DNA of 15,856 nt from Methanobrevibacter sp. GTDB lineage: Archaea > Methanobacteriota > Methanobacteria > Methanobacteriales > Methanobacteriaceae. The stretch spans positions 1 to 15,856 of the forward strand of contig WRMT01000030.1 in NCBI GenBank assembly GCA_009777005.1. The letters are read 5' to 3'. The position numbers and the translations under genes are program-made. Every line of letters starts with the position of its first letter. Within the stretch, counting starts at the first letter, position 1. Under the pieces are notes generated by a model. The model saw nothing but the letters and a program-made list of their open reading frames with translations. It did not search any database and was not told the DNA's origin. This document shows, piece after piece, positions 15,377 through 15,856 of this stretch.

Positions 15377-15655
15377 TTAATACTCCATTCGTCTTATTTC
15401 ATCTATTGCCTTAGCTGTATCAAAAGGTTTATCTGTTTTAATTATGCCAATGAACTTTTTTCTTCTTTGAGGATCTGGGTTGTAAGTATCTTTATTAAGT
15501 ATTAACTCTGGAGGTATTTTATTTTTTTGTTTGATTTCTATTCCTTTTTCTATTATTTCATTTATAACTTTTTTTTCACTGCTTTTTTCATTTTTAGCTA
15601 TTTTTTTAATAGTTTTTAATAGATTAGGATTTATATCGTCTATTATAATAGTCAT
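15377..15655 (-). CDS. VapB-like antitoxin
   Basis: This 92-residue protein immediately precedes the PIN toxin on the same strand and is assigned as its antitoxin by position and shape. The N-terminus MTIIIDDINPNLLKTIKKIA followed by an Glu/Lys-rich helix (EKKVINEIIEKGIEI) resembles a ribbon-helix-helix dimer that would bind the operon's own promoter. The C-terminal part (FIGIIKTDKPFDTAKAIDEI then RRMEY) is the type of helical tail that wraps a PIN domain. GGGAGTGAT (15658-15666) lies 2-3 nt from the ATG at 15655, a good archaeal ribosome-binding site. With its toxin frameshifted, it would have no toxic partner here. The family name is inferred, since antitoxins of this kind diverge quickly. 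Confidence 0.8.
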   Translation of the reverse strand: MTIIIDDINPNLLKTIKKIAKNEKSSEKKVINEIIEKGIEIKQKNKIPPELILNKDTYNPDPQRRKKFIGIIKTDKPFDTAKAIDEIRRMEY

Positions 15656-15659
15656 AATA

Positions 15660-15737
15660 TCACTCCCTATATTTAAGTACTTCTTGATTTTTTTTAGTCA
15701 TTTCAACATTTTCTTTGATAAATCTATTAATATTCAT
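15660..15737 (-). other. 25-codon frame overlapping the antitoxin ribosome-binding site
   Basis: On the minus strand ATG at 15737 opens MNINRFIKENVEMTKKNQEV followed by LKYRE, stopping at TGA (15660-15662) within the antitoxin's GGGAGTGAT. The composition looks like protein, and the stop/ribosome-binding-site overlap is typical of translational coupling. It has no clear ribosome-binding site of its own, so it may be a tiny gene or the tail of a lost one. The remaining bases to the window edge show no gene. Confidence 0.25.
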
Positions 15738-15856
15738 ATGCTTTTATTATTTCCATCTTGGTTACTATATTTATATTTGCTCTGTTTTATAAGATTTTTT
15801 CATAGCTTCAATTTATTTATTTTATTATTTCTTAAACTTTTTTTTTCAATAAACTA

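Overview
The window is strongly A+T-rich (roughly three quarters A+T by eye) and reads as the chromosome of a Methanobacteriales archaeon, most likely a Methanobrevibacter-like methanogen. Support comes from an archaeal/eukaryotic-type ribosomal protein S3Ae (eS1), an archaeal-type phosphoglycerate mutase (ApgM), an archaeal fused GlmU-like enzyme, a DUF92 membrane protein, a decayed TraB-family gene, Shine-Dalgarno sites matching GGAGGTGAT, and TATA-box promoters. The genus is an inference from composition and gene content.

Layout. Positions 1-6000 hold a leftward housekeeping block: glmU (its C-terminal end runs off the left edge), glmM, apgM and a DUF92 integral membrane protein. They are separated by unusually long A+T-rich spacers, two of which contain tandem repeats: a 30-bp unit upstream of the glmU TATA box, and a 65-69-bp unit with an internal inverted repeat between apgM and glmM. 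GlmM and GlmU catalyse consecutive steps to UDP-GlcNAc, a precursor for pseudomurein and glycans.

Positions 6661-11784 hold the centrepiece, a 1707-residue rightward STAND/NLR-like protein. It has an N-terminal DUF4062 domain, a NACHT-type P-loop NTPase, a helical region, 19 near-identical 42-residue WD40 repeats, one degenerate blade and a C-terminal CxxC...CxxC zinc ribbon. The repeats are almost identical at DNA level, but a few codons vary. The variable residues fall mostly in the two loops that form one face of a WD40 propeller. This resembles the fungal HET-E/HET-D recognition receptors and suggests a fast-evolving sensor for phage or another non-self target. Just downstream lies a frameshifted, truncated TraB-family pseudogene (11838-12423).

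Positions 12424-15856 hold rps3ae (leftward), about 1 kb of non-coding DNA with hairpins and a possible decayed coding remnant, an unrecognised 137-residue protein (rightward), and a leftward toxin-antitoxin pair. In that pair the VapB-like antitoxin is intact and the PIN-domain VapC toxin is broken by a frameshift. The right half therefore looks like accessory DNA in which several genes are decaying while the giant WD40 receptor is kept open. A separate signal across the window is a strong excess of the palindrome TAGCTA, about 41 copies counted by eye and none inside the WD40 array.
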